Positions 34,864-45,050 of a DNA stretch of 64,000 bases are shown piece by piece. Origin of the DNA: Ulva prolifera (lineage: Eukaryota > Chlorophyta > Ulvophyceae > Ulvales > Ulvaceae); NCBI GenBank assembly GCA_023078555.1, contig CM041204.1, positions 1,584,923 through 1,648,922 on the forward strand. The letters run 5' to 3'. The notes under the pieces were generated by a model. That model did not search any database. It was not told the DNA's origin and saw only the letters and a list, made by a program, of their open reading frames with translations. Every line of letters starts with the position of its first letter. Position 1 is the first letter of the stretch. Position numbers and translations under genes: made by a program.

Positions 34864-35533
34864 GTAGAGGTACCAGTGCAGCCCTGCTGCGACGCCACAT
34901 TCATGCGAAGTTGCACAGCCAATCCAACAAGCTACGGGCAGCGAGATATCACATCTTCTGAACAAAATTCCGATTTTGTGGCATCACGTTGGACTCATGC
35001 ATCGCCTCAATGCAACGCCACAGGCATGGTGCCTTGTGTACACGGGACATCTCCCAAAACTTGTCAACCCCTAGCCACTAAGTCAGAGCTCTGATCAGCT
35101 GCAGCTCCGGTCACCGCTTGCCTGTGAATGCTCCTGTCACCGCTTGCCTTGAGCTTGAGCTTGAGCTTGAGCTTGAGTGCAGTGCACAAGATGGCAGGCC
35201 ATAGCCTGACTCCAGATTCCCAGGCCCTCTCAGCTGGCACACAGGTGGCTGCAGCTGGTGCGGCTGCGGAGCGGACACTCCTGGAGCATGCCATCACCCT
35301 GAGCGCCGTGGGCACGGTGCCTGTTTCGGGGATGGCCATGGGTTGCTGTGATTTACTACGATGATGCACCTAGCACTCTGTCCCCGCACATGCGGCCGCT
35401 CGGGCCAATTCTGTCCGGTCGAGTGGTGCGTTCTCCTGCGGTCGGGCTCTAGCTGTACGGGTCTGCAGCTCCTGACTCATAGCTATGATCATAGGTCTCC
35501 CCAGCCCCTCCTCGCCGGCTCCAGGCCACAGAG
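34864..35533. other. Spacer with a short hexamer repeat
   Basis: Contains a 27-bp direct repeat at about 35110/35137 (GTCACCGCTTGCCT) and five CTTGAG hexamers. No gene was recognised with confidence, though exons of the next gene could begin here. Confidence 0.45.
35148..35177 (+). repeat. (CTTGAG)5 microsatellite
   Basis: Five exact tandem hexamers. Confidence 0.9.
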
Positions 35534-36762
35534 GTGTCAGCAGCCCCACGATACAAGTGTGATGGCCTCCCCCAACTTGGCCTCATGTCTACACCTGGAT
35601 CGCGGCAATGGGCTGTCACGTGCACCGCAGCCGATGAAAATGGCCACCCCTCGGCCCACGTGAGCTCACGCGCAGCACAGATGAACACCGCTGACGAATA
35701 CATCCTGAATTACGGACGGGGTCCCTTCCTCGCGGATATCGCCGTCGACGTCCACAATCTCTCTGCATCCCTCAACACCGCCGCCGACGACCCCAACGGC
35801 TGCGCGGCCCTCCACCCCTCAGCCACATACGCCGTGCGGCTGCTCTTCGCATCCGCCATTCATGAGCGCGCTGCCGACGGCAGCCTTGTGCCCTTTGGCA
35901 CGGACATCACCGCCACAGTGGCCCTCTTCTCGCTGAAGGTCGATGAGGAGCGGGAGGCAGCATCGCCGGACCGCGTGGTGGGGGTGGCGGATGTGTACGA
36001 GGACAATGTAGTGGATCTCTGCGTGGAGGGCGTGAGGACCCAGCTGCAGGTGGAGGCGGTGGTCACCAATTGTACTGCAGGGACACTGCTCTCGCCTGAT
36101 GGATTCCCTTGTGACACTCTGATCGTACGTTCACCTGTCTACTAGTACCTGAGTATGCTCCAATGCAACTGTGAAAGCAAATGGCTTCCTCGATTCATAA
36201 GCTCCTAGAGCGCACATTATTAATTAATTAAACAGCATGCCCGTGCAGCTCGCTGGCAGTGAAGGCTGCTGCCTCCATCATGCAACCATTTGACCGCCGA
36301 GCATGCTGTCACGGGGCCGCTCCACAATCGCTCGGATGTCGATATCGATTGTACTGTAGCGTACACAAACATGATAACCATGATAATGGAATATCGTATG
36401 CCATTATGCGATATTTATCATACCACACAGATACCCTCCAATGCTGTGTACAGATGTTTGTTGGTCACTGCACATGGACCATGCTGATCCAGCACGTATA
36501 CATGCACTTCGCAGATCTGACACCCTGCGACGGGCCGGCCCCGGTGGTACCGGTCGACGCTGATGTTCGCCTCTATTTCGAGGAGGACCCCGCGGACTGC
36601 CCGTCCTGCGTGTCCACACCTGCCGCCGATGATCATCGTCATGACACCGACTCAGTGTCGGCTGGCGGTCGCGGCGGGCCTTGCCGCGTCGATGTGCTGC
36701 TGCATCACGACGTTCCTAATCGTCAGGTCTATGCCTCTAAGATGATTAATATAGTTGTGTGA
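35534..36762 (+). CDS. Extracellular-domain protein, paralogue of the 58.8-kb gene
   Basis: The exon ending at 36124 (GTACGT donor, phase 0) encodes a domain that aligns along its length with 59939-60377: ALHPSATYAVRLLFASAI, VVGVADVYEDNVVDLCVEG and LLSPDGFPCDTLI correspond to FPGATYAIRLIFSSGV, IIGQADADGDNYADVCVRG and VTAPDGVPCSTPI. A further exon near 36499-36760 may follow (DGPAPVVPVDADVRLYF). In the adjacent frame a terminal hydrophobic stretch (RLAVAAGLAASMCCCITTF) lies close to a stop at 36745. The relative ends in a Pro/Ala stalk and hydrophobic tail, so this one is probably also cell-surface anchored. The 5' exons, including any signal peptide, were not found. Function is unknown. Confidence 0.55.
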
Positions 36763-36769
36763 TTTGAAG

Positions 36770-38560
36770 ATCCTGGCCTGCAAGGTCTCTTTCAGCCACC
36801 CTCAATGATAGCCTATGCCCAGCTCTGAGTGCTGCACTCTGGACAGAAAGTAAGACTGCGTACGGCTGCAACACGAGCGCCATCCGCTCTCCAGCGTGAT
36901 TCATGCCAAAGTTCTGTGCACAATACTGACGCCGCTAATAGTGTTGGCTTTCAGTTGCTGCCATGCAATGCATGGGCTGTCGCCAAGTATTACTCGTACA
37001 CATGCTTACAAGGTATCCCCAGCGTGCTACCCGAACAGTGATACTTCAACAGATTGGAACGGGCAGGCCGGGCTGGGGTTTGGGGATTGGGGGTCTGGGT
37101 TTATGAGTGGGCGGGGTGGTGTGCGGGTGCTAGGCGGGGTTGGGTTTTGCTGGGGAAGGCTTAGGCCTCCCCAGGGGGGTTGTTGGTGTCTCGGTGTGTT
37201 TAGCTTGGCGGCCTTGGCTGCATAGGCTTTCGGGGCTCTGGTGCCGGGCTGGTGGGCGGGGTGCGAGTACCAGGGTGGGTGGGTGGGCGTGCGGGTGTGC
37301 TTGTGGGTGTGGGTTGTGGGGGCTTCGGTGTGGGGGCTTGTGTGGCTCTGTGGCTGTGGCCAGCGCAGGTGCTGACGCTGCGTGGGCCTGCTGATGTGTG
37401 CTGCGTGTGGCTGGTTGCGTGGGTGTGCGGTTCCTCTGGTTGTTGCTCGCGGTGCTACCTGCCTTGCTTGCTTTGTCCTTGCAACTTATTCACAGCCACC
37501 TTCGAGTCAGTTCCTCAAGCTTCGAACTGGCATCGAACTGGCATCGAACCTTCGATGCCAGTTCAAGGCATGGCCTCACAAAGAATACGCACACAATACC
37601 GACACACAGTCGGCAGCTGAACTCAAAATGATGTATTGAAGATGGGCAAGATGTGGGGGCGTTCTACATCTGTGAATCGAACGCTAGCGCTGCGTCGCGC
37701 GTGACTGCAGATGAGCACCCAGCGCAACATGACAGGTCCTTCACATACGCAGCAAAATCTTTGTATCACAGTCATGAATTTCGGTTCAGTGAGAAGGGAG
37801 GCCGATGTGCAGCTGCAGGACATGCCGCACCTGCCTGCTCCCGCTGCACTTGCTCTGTTGCCATGGCTCTAGGTGAGCACGCTCCCTGGACCTCAAGCAC
37901 TCCAAGGCAACAGTGTTGACAATCTTGAGCAGGCTTGGCTGGACAACCCGCAAGCCAAGTGCTCCCCTCTGTCGGGTGTTCTGCCGAATACTTAAGTCTC
38001 TATTCTAGACGACACAGCGGCGCCAATCACAATCTTACAACATTATTCTTGGAAAACAGCTGACTACCGCTTTCTTGCAGCTGATACTTGCCACGTGACA
38101 GCACTGCAGCACTGCGGCCGTGGGTCTGTTTCTGCAGCATCTCGAGAGCTAGCTCGAGATGTCGAGGTCAATGCCTTCGAATTCGGTCGCTGCGTCAGGC
38201 CCAGGTAAGAACTGCGACCGTCCAGTTGATGCACTAACAGGCTTTCTTCAAAAAGAGCAAAACATTACAGTTAACATTTTTGTTTCTCTCCAAAATAGCG
38301 TTCGCGGACCTGCCACATCTGAACAAGTCTCATCCAGCCGCTTCCGGGATCCTGCCAGGCTTTCGCATGCTGAAGTTTGCGTCGCTGATCATCACTTTCA
38401 AAATATCGAGCTACTTTCATTCCGTTTTGCGTGAAGCATGCTGACCGATCACGACGTGAGCCCCTCTCAATCGCAAGTGCAAGCTTCAGGTTGCTGCCCA
38501 CAACGCGCGGGATACCAAGCCAGATCCACAGTCCGCGTTCACTTGAAACCATCACACGTG
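36770..38560. other. Stretch without a secure gene; G/T-rich block at 37.06-37.42 kb
   Basis: The G/T-rich block gives long open frames of Gly, Val, Trp and Cys that are composition artefacts. A short inverted repeat (TGGCATCGAAC against its complement) lies near 37530-37560. Upstream exons of the MATH gene could lie in 38.1-38.5 kb, but none was identified. Confidence 0.5.
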
Positions 38561-38563
38561 CAG

Positions 38564-38952
38564 GCAGTCATTCAGGGATTTGAAGGTAGCTTGAAGTCAT
38601 GCAAGCCTGGTGTCAGCATCGAGTCGGAGACGTTTCAAGCACTTGGCACGTCCTGGTGCGGTGGCCCGCACGCAGATGGCGACAGCATAACTGATCAAAT
38701 TCCCATGAAATTTGCCAATCTACCTTGAAATGAACGTGCAGGCGTGTGTTCGTGTATCCGAGGGGCAGCGCCAGTTCCAAGCTGGAGCCAGCGGTCGCGC
38801 AGCATCATACCGGCCTCTTCCTGAAGCTCGTCGGCGCTGGCAGTGCTGAGGCAAACTCAGCAGCGAAACCACCGAAGCTCAAGTTCGAGCTCGCTATCAT
38901 AAGTCGGACTGGACGGCAAGCACAGTTGCTGAACAGTGCGATTCCAGCCTGA
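38564..38952 (+). CDS. MATH (TRAF-like) domain protein, partial
   Basis: Two exons, 38564-38655 and 38742-38952, join through a GTGCGG donor and a CAG acceptor with a split Trp codon. They read VSIESETFQALGTSW then RVFVYPRGSASS, HHTGLFLKLVGAGSAE and KLKFELAIISRTG. This is the MATH signature: a shared F..G..W core, the yPrG strand, the L.L strand and the F.L.l strand. MATH domains bind substrates or receptors, often as adaptors for cullin-3 ubiquitin ligases. The N-terminal strand and the last part of the fold were not found, and the frame stops at 38950, so further exons are missing or the copy is partial. Confidence 0.6.
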
Positions 38953-40028
38953 ATGTGCTCATGCTGAGTTGCCGGCGAAGCTTGAGCATTCCGGTCTGCT
39001 TCGGTAGCCATCATTGCTGATATCACGCTGATATCCTATGTTGGAGAATCGCAGTTGCTTGGGTGAGTTGGATACGGCCCCTGTAGCTGGATGGCAACGC
39101 TGGTGGAGGTTTTGTGTTGGCCTGCCACCCTGGCTCCTCCCTGAGGGTGCACATGGACGTCCATACATCTGTCTTAGGTTCTATACATCTGTTTCAGATT
39201 CTCAGGAACTTTCACGGCACATGGAGGCCACATGCGGGCAGCCGTGCATGCTGCCAGTGTGTCCACACCCGCAGAGCACCCTTACTGATGCTCCCTCGCT
39301 ATCATTACACCAGCTGCCACAAATTTGATGCAAGGGGCGACCCCACACTGGACAGCATCTGACCTGCAAACAGTGATGTGAGATGCTCGACGGTGTCTGG
39401 GTGTCCAGCTTGTCACCCAATGGACCACCACTTGCACAGCCCGCTCCTGCCTCTGCAGAAACATGCTGCTCTCACCGCTTCAAGTCCAGAGGCGATCGCT
39501 GTGGGTCACCGAAGTTCATGCCAGTCCAGACGCTTCTCGACAGCAGGAACAGCGTCATGCCCCACGGAAACCTGCACGTACATGTCACTTTCGTCAGCCA
39601 GACGGTGGACCCCCCTCGGCCATTGCGCTGTGCGCTCGATGAGTCGCCTGAACACCTGGACAGCCGGCCTGCGCATACACGCCAGGTGCGTGACAGCAGC
39701 GACAGCGGCATACCTTTGCCCTGACCTGAAAACGGAATCCAACTCACTGTCACATGTGACAGGAAGTTCACATTTTGCCACCACATCGAAGGGGCACGCC
39801 TCTAGAGATATTCATAACACGACAGATCTGTCGAACCATGAATATACGTTCACAGCATGTCATGCTTCCAAGCGGCGTGACTGCTTATTGCAGGCCAGTG
39901 ATGTGACCTCTATACCACTGGACTGCCACACTGCTGTGCATGTCACGCACATGTCACGCACAACGAGAGGGGTACCTTGCTTGCTTTATCCTTGTGACGC
40001 ACAATGAGAGGGCAGTGGCCCTTGCAAC
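38953..40028. other. Spacer with one weak - strand exon candidate
   Basis: On the - strand at about 39510-39700, two CAG-bounded stretches (VFRRLIERTAQWPRGVHRLA and VSVGHDAVPAVEKRLDWHEL) look coding but could not be placed in a gene. At about 39896-39930 lies a diverged arm of the 34.5-kb hairpin repeat. Confidence 0.4.
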
Positions 40029-42101
40029 ATGGTTTCCATCATAGGCTACTTGAAAACATCGCCACGTCTGCCGTGCATGCTGCGAGAGCAACCCTTGGCG
40101 TTCTGCCTTGATGCTCGTCTTCGCCTCGCTCACACCTGGAGTGTAGCAAGTGTGCGCAATGGCACCGTACTATGGCCCATTGTTGACCGAACGGCTGCAG
40201 TTCACGCAATCTGTACGTATGTGGTTGGCACACATGTCGTGGTGATGCAGGCCATGTTCTCCTTGGCCATGGAACAGGCTGGTGCAAAGCAGGCAGCCGA
40301 TGTGAAGCAGGCAGCCATTGCACAGCAGGTAGCCGCTGCGAAGCGGGCAGCCGCAGCACAGCAGGCAGCCGAGGCTGCAAAGGCAGCACAGCAGGCAGCC
40401 GATGCGAAGCGGGCGGTCGCAGCACAGCAGGCGGCCGATGCTGCTGCAAAGGCAGCACAGCAGGCAGCCGCTGCGAATCGGGCGGTCGCAGCACAGCAGG
40501 CAGCCGATGCGAAGCGGGCGGTCGCAGCACAGCAGGCGGCCGATGCTGCTGCAAAGGCAGCACAGCAGGCAGCCGCTGCGAATCGGGCGGTCGCAGCACA
40601 GCAGGCATCCGATGCGAAGCGAGCTGCCACAGCACAGCAGGCAGCCGATGCGAAGCGGGCGGCCGCAGCACAGCAGGCAGACGATGTGAAGCGGGTGGTC
40701 GCAGCACAGCAGGCGGCCGATGCTGCTGCAAAGGCAGCACAGCAGGTAGCCGCTGCGAAGCGGGTGGCCGCAGCACAGCAGGCAGACGATGCGAAGCGGG
40801 TGGTCGCAGCACAGCAGGCGGCCGATGCTGCTGCAAAGGCAGCACAGCAGGTAGCCGCTGCGAAGCGGGTGGCCGCAGCACAGCAGGCAGACGATGCGAA
40901 GCGGGTGGTCGCAGCACAGCAGGCGGCCGATGCTGCAAAGGCAGCACAGCAGGCAGACGATGCGAAGCGGGTGGCCGCAGCACAGCAGGCAGCCGCTGCG
41001 AAGCGGGTGGCCGCAGCACAGCAGGCGGCCGATGCTGCTGCAAAGGCAGCACAGCAGGCAGCCGCTGCGAATCGGGCGGCCGCAGCACAGCAGGCATCCG
41101 ATGCGAAGCGAGCTGCCACAGCACAGCAGGCAGCCGATGCGAAGCGGGTGGTCGCAGCACAGCAGGCGGCCGATGCTGCAAAGGCAGCACAGCAGGCAGC
41201 CTCTGCGAATCGGGCGACCGCAGCAAAGCAGGTATCCGATGCAAAGCTGGCGGCCGCAGCACAGCACGCAGCCGATGCGAAGCGGGCGGTCGCGGCACAG
41301 CAGGCAGCCGATGCACTGCATGCTGACGCAGCACAGCAGTCAGCCAGTTCACAGCAGGCGATCGCAGCACAGCACCTTGACGATACTCAGCAGGCGGGCG
41401 CAGCACAGCAGGCAGCTGAACCACAGCAGGCGATCGCTGCACAGCAGGCAAACGACGCACAGCAGGCGATCGCAGCACAGCACCTAGCCGATACACAGCA
41501 GGCGGGCGCAGCACATCAGGCAGCCGATGAAAATCAGGCTGTTGCAGTACAGCAGGCAGCCGAACCACAGCAGGCGATTGAAGCACATCAGGCAAACGAT
41601 GCACAACAGGCCGTCGCAGCACAGCAGGCCGCCGATCCACTGCAGGAGATCGCAGCACAGCAGGCAGCCGATGCACAGCAGACAATTGCAGAACACCACG
41701 TGCCCATCTCACAGCAGGCGACCATTGCACAGCAGGCAGTCGCTGCACTGCAGGCCCCCGTTGCGCAGCAGGCACCCGATGCAGGGTCACTGGCGGAAGC
41801 CCTGGAGGCGCTGGCAGCCGCCAAGGGCGCACAGAAGCGCTGTGCGCTGGAACTGGAGCTGCAGACCGCCACGGTCGAGGAGGCGGCGGCTTGGGTGGCC
41901 TTCGCGCAGGCTGCGCAGAAAGTCAAGGCGGCACGGACAGCGCTCGAGCGGGGCGATGCTGAGGCCTGCACTCCGCCTGCCACAGTGACCCCTGCAGCCA
42001 CGACCACTGCACAGGGCCGCGGCGCACCTGCTGCTGCGGCTGTGTCAGGTGAGCTCCCCGATCATGCCGTTTCCTCAATCGTGGCATGTGTCAAGATGTG
42101 A
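40029..42101 (+). CDS. Long Ala/Gln-rich repeat protein, likely extended helix
   Basis: One open frame of 690 codons. After an N-terminus of about 75 residues of uncertain reality, some 500 residues consist of 11- and 12-residue repeats of the type AAQQAADAKRAV and AQQAAAANRAV, changing to AAQQANDAQQAI in the C-terminal part. A non-repetitive helical end follows (ALELELQTATVEEAAAW). A strong donor (GTCAGGTGAGC) near 42046 suggests another exon. Composition and period suggest a long helix, like LEA-type or other Ala-rich helical proteins, but no family is certain. A more likely start is the ATG at 40246 or 40255, or an acceptor at about 40248. The 36-bp period keeps long frames open on the other strand too; those are shadows. 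Confidence 0.6.
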   Translation: MVSIIGYLKTSPRLPCMLREQPLAFCLDARLRLAHTWSVASVRNGTVLWPIVDRTAAVHAICTYVVGTHVVVMQAMFSLAMEQAGAKQAADVKQAAIAQQVAAAKRAAAAQQAAEAAKAAQQAADAKRAVAAQQAADAAAKAAQQAAAANRAVAAQQAADAKRAVAAQQAADAAAKAAQQAAAANRAVAAQQASDAKRAATAQQAADAKRAAAAQQADDVKRVVAAQQAADAAAKAAQQVAAAKRVAAAQQADDAKRVVAAQQAADAAAKAAQQVAAAKRVAAAQQADDAKRVVAAQQAADAAKAAQQADDAKRVAAAQQAAAAKRVAAAQQAADAAAKAAQQAAAANRAAAAQQASDAKRAATAQQAADAKRVVAAQQAADAAKAAQQAASANRATAAKQVSDAKLAAAAQHAADAKRAVAAQQAADALHADAAQQSASSQQAIAAQHLDDTQQAGAAQQAAEPQQAIAAQQANDAQQAIAAQHLADTQQAGAAHQAADENQAVAVQQAAEPQQAIEAHQANDAQQAVAAQQAADPLQEIAAQQAADAQQTIAEHHVPISQQATIAQQAVAALQAPVAQQAPDAGSLAEALEALAAAKGAQKRCALELELQTATVEEAAAWVAFAQAAQKVKAARTALERGDAEACTPPATVTPAATTTAQGRGAPAAAAVSGELPDHAVSSIVACVKM

Positions 42102-43830
42102 GGCATAAGCGCGCAGAGATAATGACGAAAAGTAGTTACTGGGATGTTGTCGACCAATACAAGGCCGGGAACCACCACTGCCGCTGGGCTAATCCGCTGT
42201 ATGTCGAGACATGCACGGCAAGTCACTCTGACCACACTACATTCCTGACAGCATGCTGCACAATGTCACTCTTGTGGTGCTTCCCTCTTGGGAAGCTGTG
42301 CTGGCGCAGGGAGGCCACAGACAAGCGTGTTGTGCAGGTGGGGCCAGGACTCCGGGGCCTGCTCGCTGCACACGCCGTGAGCGGACATGATTGCAGCGAT
42401 ACTTGACTTGTAGTCAGAATGTCATGACATGATCACATCTGTCAACAACGTCGTCAAGTAGCAGTCAGCTGCAGACGGAGGTGATACTGCCTCGACAACA
42501 AAGTACCGCATAAGGCTTTGGGCTGGCTTTGTCTAATCACGTTTAAAAAAATGTGGCCGCTATCGCCACAATCCATGCTTGAATATGCATGTCGCTGTAG
42601 AGGTGTCGTCTGTGCTAGATTGTGCCAGCTTCCAGTCACCGCGGTCCGTGTACATCTGTGCATGCCGGACACGCGCGATTTATTCAGCATGTACTCGGCA
42701 GATTTCGCTTGCTTGCAGGAGGAGCCCTGAAGTCTGAGGAGAGGTGCTGAGTCGCCCTGCAGCATGGTCACGAAATTTAGCCCGGAACTCGGTCTTTAAC
42801 ATTCAGAGTCGTTCTGATTGGGCCTGGCAATCCTTTGCCGCTGAGGAGCAGCGGCTCCACCACCAGGTATGAGCTCTAGACCGGTACCGCCACCCTTGCA
42901 GCCAGCCACGGGTCTGAGGTCCGCCTCGAAACAAGCTCCTGGACGGACCTGCCCCGGCGCCTGCCGTTGATGGTGCCAGAGATGACGGCGATGACCATAG
43001 CGTTGAAGTGGCTAAGGTGTCACTGCATGTCGGGGGCACCGGCTGTGGCGTGGCTGTGTCTGGCGTGTCTGATGTGTCTGTGATCGGCATAGATGACAAG
43101 TGCCGGGAGTGCAGGATTGCCTGGCCTATTAACACTGACAGCATTACATGGCATGTTGTAACATGCATGCTGAGTGGCTAGATAGCCACAAGCTTTGATC
43201 TCCATTGATATAGGATGGAGTGACGTGTCGCCACAGGCTGTGTTGGGTGGTCGGTTTGGATCGTGTTTGATCCGCATGCATTGCATCGCGCCGCTTCAGC
43301 CTGCTGTAAGCACTCCATCACTGCTCTGCTAAGGCACGGCATGTGTGGATCCCTCTCGAGCTCGGCCCAAGTAACTCCCCTGAACAGTTAAGACCAGCTA
43401 GCTTCCGTCCACCGCGGTCAGGTCGATGCTGAGCTCCACCTCACTGCGGCCTGCCAGTGGCCATAGCCAACCCAAGTGCAATTGAATTGTTGTCCCTCGA
43501 CATGAATCGCTGTCAATCTGCCATGGCAAATGTGCAGCGCGTGGCGGTGGAGGCGCACCCAGGTGCACGCACTTGCATTGTCGGTCGCCGCGACGGCCAG
43601 TACTGACCAGTTTGCTGGCCAGTACTGACCAGTTTGCATGTTGCACGGCCAACCGCGTCACAGGTGGCCAATCTGCGCAACAGCGGCGTCGGAAGTTCAT
43701 GCCACTCGGGGCGGCTATGCCCTGCCCATGCATATGGCGGGCCTTGAGGAGTGTCCGCAGGGAGAACCAGGCCCAAGGGGGCAGCGGGGCTGGAGCGTAG
43801 GGCCCTCAGCATTCTGTCTAGCGGTGATGG
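42102..43830. other. Spacer, weak exon candidates only
   Basis: On the + strand, 42896-43015 after a CAG reads SSWTDLPRRLPLMVPEM, vaguely F-box-like but not extendable. At about 43599-43640 a 22-bp direct repeat occurs twice (GGCCAGTACTGACCAGTTTG). No gene is supported. Confidence 0.4.
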
Positions 43831-44963
43831 GTTCAGGTGTGTAGCTGCCCCGCCCACGCGCGTGTGGGGAGGTCTGCCAGGACAGTACAGGTGATGCAGA
43901 GCTGGGCGGGTGCGTGCGGGTATGGATGGGTCACTCCACGTGTGCAACATGCATGTGTCGCTTTGGGCGGGCGTGGGCGCTGCCAGCACCCAGTGGCATG
44001 TGCGAGTGGCGTTGATGGACTAGTACTACAGTGTCTGGCCAATATCATTATGCCATCATCAAGTATCCGGATTTCGACAAACAGATACAACACCAGAATC
44101 TCCACCGTAGGCTAGTAGTAAGTCTGGCAGACAGCGATGTGTGAAATGGAGGCGTGAATGTGGGAGAGCGTCCTCAAGGGATCCATATGCTGCCGCCCTG
44201 ACTCTGTGCGCTGTCCATGTCATCCCACGACGTCCATCGATTGAAACATCAGCCTCCAAGACGCTACATTTTCTGTTATCTTTTTCAATCTTGCTGGCCT
44301 TCATGATCAGCCTTGTGGAGCTGCTCTAGATCTGGCTGCTCTAGATCTGCAGATCTGCACTGGGCGCTGTAGGCGCTCCCTGGGCAAAATGGGTCATTCT
44401 GCCCAGGCATGCATACGGTTTTCAACAAAAGGGCCGCTTTCGCCCAGTGACTCGAGACGACCGCCTGTGTGCATTCAGTGGCCCGGCCGGACGGACGGCT
44501 TCGCCTGGCGGAATGCACACATGACATGTTCAAGGTTCCATAATGCAGCGCACTGTAACATTGATCTGCAGCTGCATGGACAACTGCGAGCGCGGTGAGA
44601 GATCTGGCTGACTCATGCCGGCGCCGCATCGACATCGATCGACGGACCGTAAACAGGTGTCTTGGGCGGAATACAGCCCGGAATGCGGAATGTAACATAC
44701 AAATACATTGACGCTTGCGTGCAGCCGCAGGTAAACGTGTTTGTGTGCCACACGGAGAAACTCCACAAGGTTGAAGGCTAGAACAAGTCCCTAAGATCTG
44801 ATCGCCACGCTAGCATTAGACCGTTTAGTTCGACGTCGCTGTAGTTAGGAAGAAAGCTGAAGAAGTGGTGATGTTCCTGGTAGCCACGCAAGAGAACTTT
44901 GAATCGAGCAGCACAGAGGTCAGTGCTGCAGGTTCACTGTTGCCGGATCCCGCCCCACGGCGT

Positions 44964-44970
44964 ATAAAGC
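44964..44970 (+). promoter_or_regulatory. TATA-like box upstream of LRR copy A
   Basis: TATAAAG lies 87 bases before the ATG at 45051. The equivalent position upstream of the intact copy B reads CACAAAG, so the box is not conserved. Confidence 0.35.
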
Positions 44971-45050
44971 CATGGATGACGTCGTAGTTAGACTTCTTTT
45001 TGCGATACGCATATTACCCGGGATTGCGGCAGCGATCTGGCTAGCGCATC

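Noticed and set aside
37040-37640. Gly/Trp/Cys-rich protein in the G/T-rich block
   Set aside because: Composition follows the low-complexity DNA. No start context, splicing or homologous copy.
40039-41832. Nearly 600-codon and other long frames opposite the Ala/Gln-repeat gene
   Set aside because: They are shadows of the 36-bp codon-periodic repeat. Their compositions (Arg/Pro/Leu or Cys-rich) look unnatural.
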